A stretch of 64,000 bases of DNA from Talinum fruticosum (GCA_021018815.1 JAITYX010000008.1:5702001-5766000); one strand, 5' to 3'; numbered from the stretch's first letter, positions 1 through 11,788 are shown. The notes: generated by a model from the sequence alone, not told the origin. A program made the numbers and translations.

Positions 1-693
1 TTTTGCCCACCTATCAACTAGGTTTAGGTGAAGTTTCGCGGTTCCATGTGCAACCAACCGGATATGGTACACCTATTGCTGCTGGCTTCTTCATCCATGT
101 ACAATGCACCATGGTTTGACGAAGGTCTTTAACTTGAGTTGTAGAGACGTTCAACTTGAATGGAAAAAATAGCATCACATTGCATTGAAGGTTACCAATC
201 ACTACAACGAAACATTGCATTGAAGGTTATCCATCACTACAACAAAGTGCTGGTTTAGAGATAGAAATTTTCAGTCTCTAACGTAGATTAGAGACCGATT
301 AATCGAGATATACTGATAGAGTTGGTCCAACATTACTTGAAGGTTGAGATATAATTGATTTTTTAACCTTAATAACTTAAAATAAAAATGATAAATATTA
401 TTGTAAATTTTAACATCTTTGAGAGAAAAATGAAACGTATACTTATTATTTCAGCATAAAATTTATATAAGAAATATATTTTATATTTGTCTTTATAATT
501 GATCTTTTAACTTAACGTTTTATAATTGATTTTAGGTGATTGCTAATTTTGATGATTTTAGCACATCAGTAATATCATATATGCTTCATTGATAATTATT
601 ATTTTTTTGATAGAACATTGATCATATAAATTTTTAAGTTATAGCTCAATAAAAATATGCTATTGCGTGAGGCAGAAAGTACCGTAAATTCCG
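1..693. other. AT-rich upstream region, no gene seen
   Basis: No coding signal was recognised. It is the distal 5' flank of the dynein light chain gene. The only local structure is a short tandem duplication at 177-246. Confidence 0.5.
177..246. repeat. 35-bp tandem duplication (2 units)
   Basis: Units at 177-211 and 212-246 both begin ACATTGCATTGAAGGTTA and differ at only a few bases. It is non-coding. Confidence 0.8.
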
Positions 694-952
694 GTGGTCA
701 AACGAGACTTTTGTCCCCTGCTGGCTACTCCAACCAAAACTACTCAAGGAAAAGAGGAAAGGAAGCCTCAGCTCGAAGCAAAGCAAACCCTCCATAGCTT
801 ACTCTCACTCTCCTACTTTTCTCTCTACTTGCTGACTGGCCTTCCTGTGTGTACATTCACTCTATTGGGCGTTTTATCGAACACATGGTGGGTATTGGAA
901 GAATCAGGGGAAGAATGAGCGTGTAATGACGGAGGCAGGAGAGATAGATTAA

Positions 953-3469
953 ATGGCTGGAGCAGAGGAGGAGCTTGAAAGGAGGAGCAAGTTCTTGAGC
1001 AGCTTAATACAGAAGAAGAAAGCCGTTGAGCAACACCACCAGAAAGAGCTTTTGAATGTCCGTGTTAGAGCTTCTGATATGCCCGTTGCTCTTCAGAAAA
1101 GAGCCTTCCAATGCGCCAGGGATCACCTTGACTCTATGCCCAGCAAGCGTGTTGACAGCAAACGCTTAGCTCTTGCTCTCAAGAAGGTGACTTTTACTTT
1201 TTCAGTTTCACCCAGAAAATAAAAAAAGAAAAAAGGAGAGCCCAGATCTCTCTTTGATCTGGGTTTTTCTCCAAATTTATTGATATTGTTGTTCTTTTTT
1301 AAAAAACAAAATTCCTTATGGGATTTATGGCTGTGGATGCTTGATCTTATAATGCTCTTGGCTTTAACAGTGATTGTTATAGAGGTTTCTAAACTTTGAT
1401 TTGTTTGTATTATTGTCAGATTTGGTCTTGTTTTCAATTGTTCCTGTCAGTTTAATATAATGCTTATTAGCTTATTATATTTGGTGTTTTGGTTTTGTTT
1501 TAGCATAACTGTTTCCCCACCTTTCCATTTTCAGTAGTACTGTTAAAATAATTAACTTAGATGGATGGTGACCTTTTCTTGTTCGATTATATTAAAATCA
1601 GGCTGTTCATAATCTGCTGTAACTATTTTCAGAAATTGATCTTATATGCATTCCCTCCTCAGACCGCGCAAGCGGGACCCACAATGGGTTTTGTTGTTGT
1701 TGATCGTATATGCATTCCTTCCCATGATATTACCACATTGTTATGTATAGATCTCTTTGCTAGTGTGTGTGTTAACAGTGACACTTTCAACCTAGCTGAA
1801 CCTGAAGTCGTCCAAAAATAATCTAGAAGTGATCCGTGTCGACGGCTAAACACCCCCTTGAGTCCCTCTTTTCTTTTCAATATAGAAGTTGAGTGTAGAA
1901 TTTAGTATTTTCTGGCAATGTGTATAGTCCAATTTCTATGTTTAGTTTCCAGCCAACTTCCAATGCCCTGTCATTGTATTGATAGCTATACCGGAAGCCT
2001 GCATTTCCCTACTCTAGCAAATGGCATGCTGATGAGGGTAGTAATACAATGTTGCAGTGAGCATTTTTTTAAAGATAGCGTGGAGTGAGATTTCTCCTTG
2101 AGTAAGATTTCTTGCATAGTCCATAAGATCAGAACAAACATGCATTTCTTCTGCCGATTAGAATTATGATTACTCATAGTCACTCCTTCTGAATGTAGCC
2201 TATAGTGGTTAGCATCATCCACAAACCATAGTCCGTGCTGATAATCTACATTCCTGAGTGTAAATTTATATTCAGTGTTGCAGGTTTGAATTTCAATGTC
2301 TTGTGAAAAAGCAAGGGAGGGGGTGTCTAATATTTCTTTGGAATAGTATTATTCTGTTTAGGTTATGGTGTAATGTATTGTTATATGTTAGATTATACTG
2401 GTGCAGAAGCTTATTTAACAGGACCTGCTAAAAATGCACCTGGTTGCCTGTTGTCATGCTGCAAATAGTTTCTGCCTGTAGTAGAACATATGGTGCATGA
2501 TTTCTGTACCTGCTATTGTAGTTTCAGTCAGCTACTTTTCTGAGAAAATTAAATTGCATCATAAAAGCAATTAGATAAATTTCCAAGATGTGCTACATTA
2601 CAATGTGCATCTCTCTTTTCCTTTTTCTTTTTTTTTTTTTAGGCTTGGGGGGTTGAAGGTTGCTAAGAAGGGAAAATGATGATGGGCATGATTGTACATG
2701 GACTGGCTCTCCAAGCATTATTTTCTTCCACTCATTGATTCTGAACTTCCTTTTTTCCCCTACCTGTTTCATAAAATTAAAATATTCAACTCAGAGGACC
2801 ATATAATTTCATCTGTTAATCCGGTTGAAGTGTAGGACTACTGCAGCTTTCTGAGATTGGTGTGCAATGCCTGCACCAAGACTATCTTAATTCTTTTGAA
2901 CCATTTCTGTCTGATAAGCACATATCACTTGACATGGGAAACCCCCATACAAGCATGGGAAGCACATTCTTTGAACTGTCGGGTTAGGATTTGGATTATC
3001 TGGTTCTTGAAAGACAGCAGCCTGAACTTGCTTACCCATATCCAATTTAGTCGTTCAAGGAAATGGGGAGGCAGTTTCTTTTGTACAGGGCCTCAGACAA
3101 AGCTAACTTGAGTCGGTTCAGTGTTACAAAAAATAAGACTAGAGTATCCCAACATTTTCCATATTTGAGGCAGCTGAAGCAATCATTGTCCATCGATGCA
3201 AATTCTTTCAATTTTGTATTGTTCCAAACTGAAGCGAAGCACCTCATTGAACTCTCTTTTCACTTTTGTTATGACATCAACAACTCCTGAGAGTTCTGTT
3301 TTATGTTGTGCAGGAATTTGATACTGCTTACGGGCCTGCATGGCATTGCATTGTAGGAACAAGTTTCGGCTCATATGTCACCCATTCTATTGGAGGTTTC
3401 TTGTATTTCTCGATCGACAAGGTTTACATCCTTCTCTTCAAAACAGCAGTAGAACCTTTAAAGCACTGA
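953..3469 (+). CDS. Dynein light chain, LC6/LC8-type (2 exons)
   Basis: Exon 1 is 953-1186 (78 codons, ends in KK before GTGACT). Exon 2 is 3314-3469, after TTGTGCAG, and ends in TGA. The phase-0 join gives 129 aa. The N-terminal ~40 residues are charged and helical. The LC8 fold follows, with a helix rich in Gln/Ala/Arg and then the beta-strand core: WHCIVGTSFGSYVTHS, a GGFLYFSIDK segment, and the terminal VYILLFKTAVEPLKH. In the family, LC8/LC6 proteins are dimeric hubs that bind short linear motifs in partner proteins; land plants keep these light chains although most lack dynein heavy chains. The start at 953 is the first ATG of the conserved frame. The 2.1 kb intron carries a SINE scar, and another SINE-like segment lies in the 3' transcribed region. 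No frame damage was seen. Confidence 0.93.
1636..1718. mobile_element. Severely truncated SINE with 19-bp target duplication
   Basis: A 45-bp insert (1655-1699) contains AGACCGCGCAAGCGGGACC, then a TGGG motif, and ends in a TTGTTGTTG tail, as in the 3' end of plant Au/TS-type SINEs. It is flanked by TTGATCTTATATGCATTCC (1636-1654) and the same 19-mer with one mismatch (1700-1718). It lies in intron 1 of the dynein light chain gene. Confidence 0.65.
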
Positions 3470-3683
3470 AGCTTTCACAAGGTCTGTCTTTACCCTCAAA
3501 TCTGCTACGTTACAAATGTTTGTCGTCAATTTACATAAAATTAACAAGAGACATGTGTAAAATTGTGTTCGGTATCAACAGAACTGGCATTGTTTTTGAC
3601 TTAAGGATCCGAGTAGTGAGAGTACTGGTGACTTGTGGTGTTTTAAAATGCTCATTATGTAATGAACGTGTCTTTGCTTGCAG

Positions 3684-3755
3684 GCAAGAGTAAGGCTACC
3701 TACATCAAGATCTCCATAGACCCACAAAAGCGGGACTCACACTGGGTGGTATTGT
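3684..3755. mobile_element. SINE 3'-end fragment in dynein light chain 3' region
   Basis: The segment has the order GCAAGAGTAAGGCTACCTAC, then AGACCCACAAAAGCGGGACT, then CACTGGG. This matches what I recall of the 3' half of Au-type plant SINEs (GTAAGGCTGCGTAC...AGACCCCGC..GCGGGA...TGGG). No target duplication was found. It lies about 215 bp past the stop codon, so it may be part of the 3' UTR. Confidence 0.5.
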
Positions 3756-5553
3756 ATAATCTAATGTTTGAATGTTGGAAAACTGTGTAGACTGGAAGTT
3801 TGTAATGAGTTGTTGATGAGGTGATTGAGAATCAAAAATTAACGGCTCCTGAATCTTTAGTTGGTTTTGCTTTCTATTTTGTGATATCTCAAAGAAAATG
3901 TTCTCTCTGCAGTAATAGGAAAACGTGGGTTGGAAACTGCTGTAGGAATAAGCACACCTTAGAATGGATATAGTAACTTAGACAAACATATTGAATACTA
4001 TCACTGTCACAGCCAAATGCCGAATATTAACATTGTCATCCAAAGGGGCTCTACTAGTTATTAATGCCGGAGATCTACGCGGGAGAGTAGACCATTGAAC
4101 ATGTCAATATGTTGGAGTTGGTCATTTTATGAAGTTCTCTTTTTCTTCTTTTAATCCAAAATGAAGGGTCGAGTAGTCAGAATTGTATAAAGAGTATGAA
4201 CTAATAAATGGGATATTTTAGGTGGTAGATAAAGATTTCAAGTAACATAAACTGTAATTTTCTGTCAGACTTGGTTAGTTTATAAAGTTGTTTTCTTTTT
4301 CTTTTCTTTTATGAATACTGATGATCAACTAATAAATTGAGATATTTTATGCGATAAAGATTCCAGATTGTCATTATTCGGGGCAACTCGTAAGACTCTG
4401 AATTGTTCTTGATGGCTTTCGTCACTATTTCTCTCCTTCTAGCCTGAGTTTATCAACTAAAAAGATGAGTAAAGATTAGCTTACAAGTAAAGATAAGCAT
4501 TAAGATGAGGGAAAAACTAGGAAGTAGCAAGCACAAAATGATTTTAGGGTGAAAAAAGTTAGAATGTTTGCATTTGCTTTGAAACATGACCATGAATATT
4601 TTAAAACACATCAAATAATCAACATCTACTCCTTTGTTGAAAATTTTTATTAGTATTGTTTTTTTTTTTTCAAGATTTGATTAAAATAATTGTTTTCAGT
4701 GTATGTTTCAAGCTAAACTAGAGTGAACCTTTTATTTTTGATCCAAGGATTCTCCTGAAAAGGTATCGTTTTGTGATTTGTCAAGTTTTCACTTTGAGAG
4801 GTCCTCATTGGAACCCTATGCCAACCCCTCCCATCCCTCTCTACTCTCTATGTATATGATTAGTATATGATGGATGGTGAAAAAGGCCTTTTTAATAATG
4901 ATTTTTTGTACATATAAATTATAAATGACAATATAATGAGGAAGAGAAGAACCGAATATAAAATTTAAAGTAGTCAGTATCTCAGCCTTTATCATTAGAG
5001 AAAAACCTCATCGAGTCATTCTATTGATGTTCTACTTTTAAAAATTATAATAATAATATGGTTTCTTTTTTAAAAAAAAATTGGCATTAATTGGCCACTC
5101 AATGCCAAGTGCCAAGGTTACTTGTAGAAGAAGCGTAGGTCTGCCCATATGGTTACCCAAAAAAAAAAAAATGTTTAATCAATTATAGAGTTCAAAAATT
5201 CATCGATTATCAAAAGATGATTACATGTATAATCTTGTAACAGAAGGAAATCACAAATGGTATGTTGATTTTACACCATCTATTAATATTTTCACTATGA
5301 CTTCATCCCATTTAAGGATTTTTTTGCTTCATCTATTGAATGATAAATAAAAAGAAATTTATATCATATGATTAAAAATAAAAGAAAATTTTATTTGATG
5401 CCCTTGCATTTTTACAAATTCCATTTGATGAATACAAAAATTTTTAAATCCAAATAGTATTCGTATATTTTAACAAATTTAATCGTTAACCGATAAGGTG
5501 TTATTTTTTGAGAGTGTTTTGAAACAAAAATTTATACTTGAAAGTACCTTTAT

Positions 5554-5574
5554 GAGAGAGAGAGAGAGAGAGAG
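5554..5574. repeat. (GA)n microsatellite
   Basis: About ten GA units in AT-rich intergenic sequence. Confidence 0.9.
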
Positions 5575-5626
5575 ATTTTATTAGGATTGGGGAAGAGGGT
5601 TAGAAAGAGAAAGGTAAGGGTAATTT

Positions 5627-6050
5627 AGACCATATTTGGCAACGACCTTTGAGTAACTTTTAACGTTTTGATCAAGTCAAAACAATAATCAATCAAATAT
5701 TAGCGTTTGGTAAAGTAGTGTTTCAACTAGTGCTTGCAGTAAATTATAGCATTTTAAGTATTATTTTTAAAAAGTTAAAAATATTAGTTTTTCACATTTA
5801 AAAGTAGCATTTCATATTTTTTTGACAAAAATATACCTTAATTAATTTATATTTGGCAAATTGTCTACGTCTTTTTACGTTAATTTACAATAATCAACTA
5901 ACCTAACCACTAAATTTATTACAAAACACATTTATTCAACCGCTCAATTCAACAGCTTATCCGCTAACAGCTTAAAATCTAACAGCTTATCAACTACCTA
6001 AATAGCTATCGGATATACAAATATCTCCGCTACTCAAACAACCCATTTTT
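5627..6050. mobile_element. MITE-like element (candidate)
   Basis: It starts near ACCATATTTGGCAACGACC and ends near CTACTCAAACAACCC. Inside is an inverted pair around GTTTTGATCAAGTCAAAAC and repeated AACAGCTTATC motifs. A related segment with GTTTTGACTAGTCAAAAC lies at 32148-32332. Boundaries are approximate and no target duplication was confirmed. Confidence 0.35.
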
Positions 6051-6611
6051 CCGAAGAGAGCCTTAGTCATTTCAATTAATTTTTTACTACGTTAGTAATG
6101 GAGGAATATTGTGTGTACATTCTTTTGAATAGATGAATACTACTTTGAAATTTATATTTTGTTCTTTTTTATCAAATAAAATTTCCAAAAACAAATCACT
6201 GTCACTTTCAACTCTCTTGTACTGATCCTAACTTTACTTGTGTTAATGGGTGGTTGGTTTCTCAATTTTTTATGTTTACAACTTCTTGCTTTTACCTTTT
6301 TTTATTGTTCCTTTGTCCTAATATTAAGATTTATATTCCTTGACTTTTAGTCAATGACTAATATTACTAGTAAACCCCAACTTTCCTTTGGCTCATATAT
6401 ACAATTCTTCTACTCACCATTAAAAAAAAAGAAAAAAAGGAATCTTCTAGGTTAAATTTAAGCAAAAGGTGGAGATGAAGGAGATTAATGTTCAAACGTG
6501 GTTTTATACTTCTCAAGCTTCCACACTTTAGAACCCCTGTTCAAAGCGATTTCTTTCCTGCCAAAAGTAGCTAATCTCTCCTACATCTTTTATAAGAATC
6601 CGACTTATTTA

Positions 6612-6700
6612 CAACGAATATGAGTTAACTCAACTGATAAAGTTTCGGTGGTTATTTGCTTAAATTCAAATCCCGATCAGTTGACCTTAACCTTGTGCCT
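6612..6700 (+). mobile_element. tRNA-derived SINE-like segment upstream of F-box copy A
   Basis: AGTTAACTCAACTGATAAAG resembles a pol III A box and AAATTCAAATCCCG a B box, spaced as in tRNA-derived SINEs. It lies within 150 bp of the ATG of the first F-box gene. Similar pieces precede the second copy (about 9825-9960). No 3' tail was confirmed. Confidence 0.35.
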
Positions 6701-6760
6701 ACCTCTCTTTGGACCCTTTTCTTCCCAGCAAGATCATAAAGAGAAAGAAAGAAAGAAAGA

Positions 6761-7071
6761 ATGGCGGCCAATGGACCACCTTACGAAGCATGGTTGCCAG
6801 TGTTACCATACCTTCCATTAAACGAGCTTCTATCGATGGCCCGAGCGTGCAGGTCCTTGAGGGATGCCATCAACAACGATATCTTGATGGACACCGTCAT
6901 CGTCGAGAGGCGGTTGAGTCTTCGGCTCACCGATGAATCCCTGATCAAGATCGCCTCCAAGGCTAATGGAGGGCTCAGAAATCTGGGTTTGCTCCACTGC
7001 GTTAGGATTACTGACCACGGGCTTATGAGAGTGATCAATGAGAATCCCCTCATTTCTAAGGTAATCAATAT

Positions 7072-7163
<92 letters not shown>

Positions 7164-9196
7164 CTTAGGTTTTGATCTTATTTTTTGGCCTAGGTCGACT
7201 TTTTTGAGAAGTTTGGGATGAGTAGCATATTGATGTTAGACCAAGCAGACCTAACCCGATATTTGAATTGAATTGAACCAAACCCATACAATACTACACG
7301 AAGTTTCTAATAAAATTTGATTCTTTTTATAAGACAAGCTTATTATAGATCAAACTTCAGTTGACTTGAAATCAACCCTTCCCCAACCGAACATACCTTA
7401 AATGGTGTCGACTCAGAACATGACCAAACTGATGTTAATCTAACTCATATCCGAACCAAACAACCTGTTTACCAGGTCTAAAAACAGGTTAATTGATATG
7501 ATTGGCTAACAACTTGTTTACCAGGTCTAATTGATATGATTTGGCTACGCGGTTCTTGTCTGGTCATATTGACTACTGTAGAGTCGTTCAATGCAATGCT
7601 AGGACCTAGCTTATTATCATTACATGGGGTTTGGGCTAGTGAGGATTGTTGGAGGTCAATGTGACATTTTGATCGGGTATAATTGGATAAAAATATATAT
7701 AGTTATGAAAATAAGAAATTTAAGATTTTTAGTAATAAAAAGTAAAGTAAACTGATTAAAATATGTTGGTGTACTTTTAGTATGTTTTTTATTATATTAA
7801 ATGATATTTTGATGGGGTATAATTACTTTGAAAGAGTTGAATTCTGTTGAATGGTACTCAATGTTGAATAATATTGGATGTTGATGATAAGTGTTCATAA
7901 TATAGGTTGAAAAGGCAAAATTATGTTGTGCATCTGGAAATGGTAATCCCCCACCACAACCAGACTAGAAAAAAATTAAATCTCCCTCCCCTCTAACTTA
8001 GGGGCCCTGCCCCAATTTTCTTCTATCATAATTTTACACATGTCTTGAATCTATAGACCCGAGATCACGGTATAACTACTATTTGAGCATATTTTTAATC
8101 CCATCAAAATTGGGAAAATAATAAGACTCAAGCCAAACTCTTGAGGTTTTGCGACACCTAGGTTTAGCTCGAGTTTTCTGAAAGAAACATGTAGGTACTT
8201 AGTGACCCAATTCTTCACAAATCTATAAAAAAGTAGACTTTAAATAAAAACACTTAGACTTTGGTGGTAGCATGAGAACTTTTTTCTTTTCCTTTTTCTT
8301 TGATAGCACCTTGTTTAATGAGTAATGATAATCTAGGGCATAATAGCAGGGGAAAAAGGTTGTTATAAATTTTACCAATAAAATCATGAAATCTGAAGTA
8401 ATTTAGAGACAATTTATTCTCTTTCCTAGTATATGTTTTCATATTTGTCTGTGTACCTTATTATTATCAATATATAGATATTATGTGGATCTTTTGAAAT
8501 AAGTCTTTTTGTGAGTAAAGATGCGTGATAAGATCGCCTATATTTGAATCTCTTTAAATCTCGCTTATACGGTATACCCATGATGTGAGTAGCTATTTTA
8601 TAAATACTATTTGAGTTGCACCTGAACTTGCATATGAATTTCCGCAGTTATATGTACCTCGTTGCATTGGCTTAACCCCTGAAGGAGTAATAGCAGCAGT
8701 AACTGCCTTAACTAACAGATCAAATTGCTTGACTAACGTAAAGATCAATGGCATGTACAATCTCAACCAACAACACCTTCTAGCACTCGAGGCTAACCTC
8801 CCAAGGAGTGAAGATCGGAACCAGAGATTCTACCACACGTATAGCAACACCTCCTTCCGGAGCCTAGACAGGGACGCCCGCCCTCTCGATGTGGAAATAT
8901 GCCGGAAATGCGAACAGGTTAGGTTGGTTTTCGACTGTCCTAAAGAGACATGTCGAAACAGATGTCGAGCTTGCCTTCACTGCATTCCTAGGTGTGAAGG
9001 CTGCGGCAGGTGCATCACTAAAGCATCTAAACAAGGGAACACAATATGCCAGGACTACCTATGTCGAAACTGCTGGATTCACCTTCCGAAATGTAATTTC
9101 TGCAAGAGGCCATTCTGCCCGAGACATGCTAGTGAGGAACGTGACCTAGCCAGTGTTTCATCTGGATTTGTTTGTGAGGTTCGTCATGGTAAGTAA
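6761..9196 (+). CDS. SKIP28-like F-box / Cys-rich protein, copy A (2 exons)
   Basis: Exon 1 is 6761-7060 (100 codons, AAG|GTAATC). Exon 2 is 8648-9196, after TCCGCAG. The phase-0 join gives 282 aa. Residues ~6-45 form the F-box (PYLPLNELLSMARACRSLRD). Residues ~50-130 are LRR-like (LRNLGLLHCVRITDHGL, RCIGLTPEG). The tail from ~185 is Cys-rich, with CRKC, CRACLHC, CEGCGRC and CKRPFCPRH, a likely zinc-binding array. Members of the SKIP14/SKIP28 group bind SKP1-type adaptors in SCF ubiquitin ligases; the substrate is unknown. Compared with copy B it lacks one codon, so the conserved WL just after the F-box is missing, and its last Cys pair (CEDC in B) has become CEVR. A 1.6 kb intron contains a long TA repeat. 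It is tandem with copy B. The symbol is by similarity only. Confidence 0.82.
7076..7160. repeat. (TA)n microsatellite, 85 bp
   Basis: A pure TA run just inside the intron of F-box copy A, 16 bp past the splice donor. It is likely to be length-variable and hard to assemble. Confidence 0.95.
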
Positions 9197-9462
9197 GTTG
9201 AAACCCCTCAAAGGGATTTAGAAGTTGTACTGGTCCAATATAAACATGTTAAGCAAATACACCTATGTCTAAACTGCTCGATTCACCTTCCGAAATGTAA
9301 TCTCTGCAAGAGGCCATTCTCTCCGAGACATGCTAGTAAGCGATGTGATCTAGCGAGCGGTTCATCTGGATTTGTTTGTCAGGATTGTCGTGGTTATAGT
9401 TGAACTCACTCGAAGAGATTTCGAACTTGTACTAGTCCAATATAAACATGTTAAGCAAATAG
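9057..9462 (+). repeat. Tandem duplication of the F-box copy A 3' end (~203 bp x 2)
   Basis: Unit 1 (about 9057-9259) is the last ~47 codons of copy A plus early 3' UTR. Unit 2 (about 9260-9462) repeats it, including HLPKCNLCKRPF and the UTR motif CCAATATAAACATGTTAAGC. Unit 2 is open through its own stop and keeps the ancestral ending VCQDCRGYS, whereas unit 1 has VCEVRHGK. It lies between the two tandem F-box genes and fits unequal crossing-over. Confidence 0.85.
9255..9404 (+). pseudogene. Orphan C-terminal F-box/Cys-rich fragment
   Basis: This is the coding part of the duplicated tail. From about 9281 it reads HLPKCNLCKRPFSPRHASK, then GFVCQDCRGYS and a TGA. It has no F-box, no LRR part and no start codon. 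It may be inert, or it could act as an alternative last exon of copy A (see findings). Confidence 0.6.
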
Positions 9463-9484
9463 ACTTATCATTTGTCCCGTATTT

Positions 9485-10018
9485 TTTTGTTCCTTTGTCC
9501 TAGTATTTTGATTTTTATTCTTAAATTTTTAGTCCATGAATATTTGTATGCCCCAATTTTCATTTATCTGATATATAGGATTCTTCTGGATTAAGCAAAA
9601 GGTGGAGACTGAGACTTGAGATATCTTGAGCCTGGCCACTTGCGGCAACTTCAACTTTCAAATGCCGTTTTAAACTTTCTAACTCCATCTCTAGCCATAA
9701 ATATCTTTTTCCTCAAGCCTCCTCATTTTTAAACCCCTTTTCAGAAGGATTCCTTGCCCACCACAGTACCCAATCTCTTCACTACATGTTCTAGTACAAA
9801 TTACATCCATTTCTGCCAATCGAAGTGAGTGTCGATTAGCTCAACTTATAAAGGAATCGGCCATTTGATAATCCATTCTACGCCGGGCATCAGCTGATTC
9901 AACAAATAAAGTTTCTGTCGATTGTCACCAGGTACCTGCTCGGATACAAATCCGACCGTACCGTTGTGCATCTCTATGCACCATTTCTCCACAGCGATAA
10001 TCAGTACGAGAAAGAAAA
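9485..10018 (+). other. Upstream region of F-box copy B, duplicated from copy A
   Basis: TTGTTCCTTTGTCCTA and following text match the region starting near 6304 upstream of copy A, so promoter sequence was duplicated along with the gene. The part at 9825-9975 has SINE-like boxes (TTAGCTCAACTTATAAAGG, GGATACAAATCCGACC), as upstream of copy A. Confidence 0.55.
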
Positions 10019-11788
10019 ATGGATCCCTGTGGACCACCTAACCAAGCATTGTTCCTTGTATTAGCCTACCTTCCATTGAATGAGCTCATATCAATGACCC
10101 AAGTGTGCAAGTCTTTCAGAGATACCATCACCAACGACGTCTTGATATGGCTCGATATCGTCATCGAGAGGCGGTTGAGCCTTCGCCTGACTGATGAAAC
10201 CCTGATCAAGATCGCCTCCAAGGCTAATGGGAGGCTCAGAAATCTGGCTTTGCTCAACTGTGTTAGGATTACTGACTCTGGGCTTCTGAGTGTGGTCAAT
10301 GAAAACCCCTCATTTCTAAGGTAATTCACTACATGATTCAGTTTAAGACTTTTTTAGCCCTAGCAAATAATATTATTGGTATCAAGTTGCCTCTGAAGAG
10401 TTATGAAAAGATAGCATATGTTTGGCTGTGGTTTCTTTTCTGTTCATATTATCTATTCTGGCCATACTAATTTTATCCCGTTCACATTTGGAAATAAAAC
10501 TCGAAAAATTCATTGTATTCTTATAGTAAAATATTTATTATTTTTATTTTTGAATATATAGACATTAGTGGAGCTTTCTGAAAATAAATAGTTTTTTTTT
10601 CAATTGAGCAAAATAAATAACGAATTACTTATTATTGAATTTTTCACATCTCTTGACAAAAGTATAGCGTCATTATTTCATAAAATAAAAAATAAAAATA
10701 TGGCGTCGTCAGCTCATATAATGCTATAGCGAATTATGGGGAGTATAGAATTTTTTGACAGTATAAAAATCCTAAATTTAAAGTTAGAAAAAAAAAGGGA
10801 AAGGTGGTGTAATAAAATATACGGAGTATATAGATTTTAAATGACTAAACAAGTAGTAATAAAGTCACTATGTAGTATCATTAACTAGGATTATTTTGAT
10901 AAAAAAATAACTAGAATGATCTTATAAAGTAATATGTTGCTTATAATAATGTGTCATTATGTGCCAGATAAATATCAATATTTATATATATAGACGCAGA
11001 TAATTTGAACTTTTGAAGGTTCCGATGTCAATAATCTCATCTCTAAAAATATATTCTAGTGCTTATTTATTTTTGGACATATTTATTTTTAATAATTTAT
11101 ATCAAGAGAAAAACTAGCTATTGATGAGCTGTAATTGAAGGATGGCGCAAAATATTACTATTTTTTTAGTACAAACTATTAAGAATAAATAGACCTAAAT
11201 TTGTATGATTTTTCACAGTTATACGTACCTCGTTGCACTGGCTTAACACCTGAAGGAGTAGTAGCAGCTGTAACGGCCTTAACTAAAAGATCCAACTGCT
11301 TGACCACCCTAAAGATCAATGGCTTGTACAATCTCAACCAGCAACACCTCATGGCACTTGAGTCCAGCCTCCCAAAGGGTGAAGATCGGAAGCCGAGGTT
11401 CTACCAACAGTATAACAACTCCTCCTTCCGAAGCCTAGACGAGGACACTCGCCCTATCGATGTGGAAATATGTCCAAAATGTGAAGAGGTCCGGTTAGTT
11501 TTCGACTGCCCTAGGAATACTTGTCGAAACAGATGCCAAGGTTGCCTCCACTGCACTCCAAGGTGTGAAGGTTGCGGCAGGTGCATCACTGACGCGTATG
11601 ATGAGCAAGGGGAGACAATATGCAAGGACTACCTGTGTCTCGACTGTTGGCTTCGCCTTCCGAAATGTAATCTCTGCAACAGGCCATTCTGCCCGAGACA
11701 TGCTGCTAGTAAGGAAAGCGACGTAACTAATGGGTCATTTGGATTTGTTTGTGAGGATTGTCAAGGTGAAACATTCAAATATATTTAA
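10019..11788 (+). CDS. SKIP28-like F-box / Cys-rich protein, copy B, with apparent frameshift
   Basis: Exon 1 is 10019-10320 (AG|GTAATT). Exon 2 is 11219-11788, after TTTCACAG. The family reading would be 290 aa with the same layout as copy A: F-box (AYLPLNELISMTQVCKSFRD), LRR-like middle, and Cys array CPKC, CQGCLHC, CEGCGRC, CNRPFCPRH, with the final CEDC intact. It keeps the WL after the F-box that copy A lost. Exon 1 is 302 nt where 303 is needed. The run CCCC at 10306-10309 should be five C to give ENPL, as in copy A (ENPLISK); as written it reads ENPSFLR and exon 2 is then out of frame. Either the copy is a recent pseudogene or a base is missing from the assembly. Exon 2 is also open from an intronic ATG at 11201. 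Intron 10321-11218 holds nothing recognised. Confidence 0.72.

Larger units (their letters stand above)
3756..6290. other. AT-rich intergenic DNA, no gene seen
   Basis: It separates the dynein light chain gene from the first F-box gene. No open frame resembles a protein. It holds a GA microsatellite (about 5554-5574) and a MITE-like stretch (5627-6050). Confidence 0.5.

Noticed and set aside
694..918. 74-codon frame before the dynein light chain start
   Set aside because: It lies in the 5' leader and does not resemble any protein. The conserved protein starts at 953.
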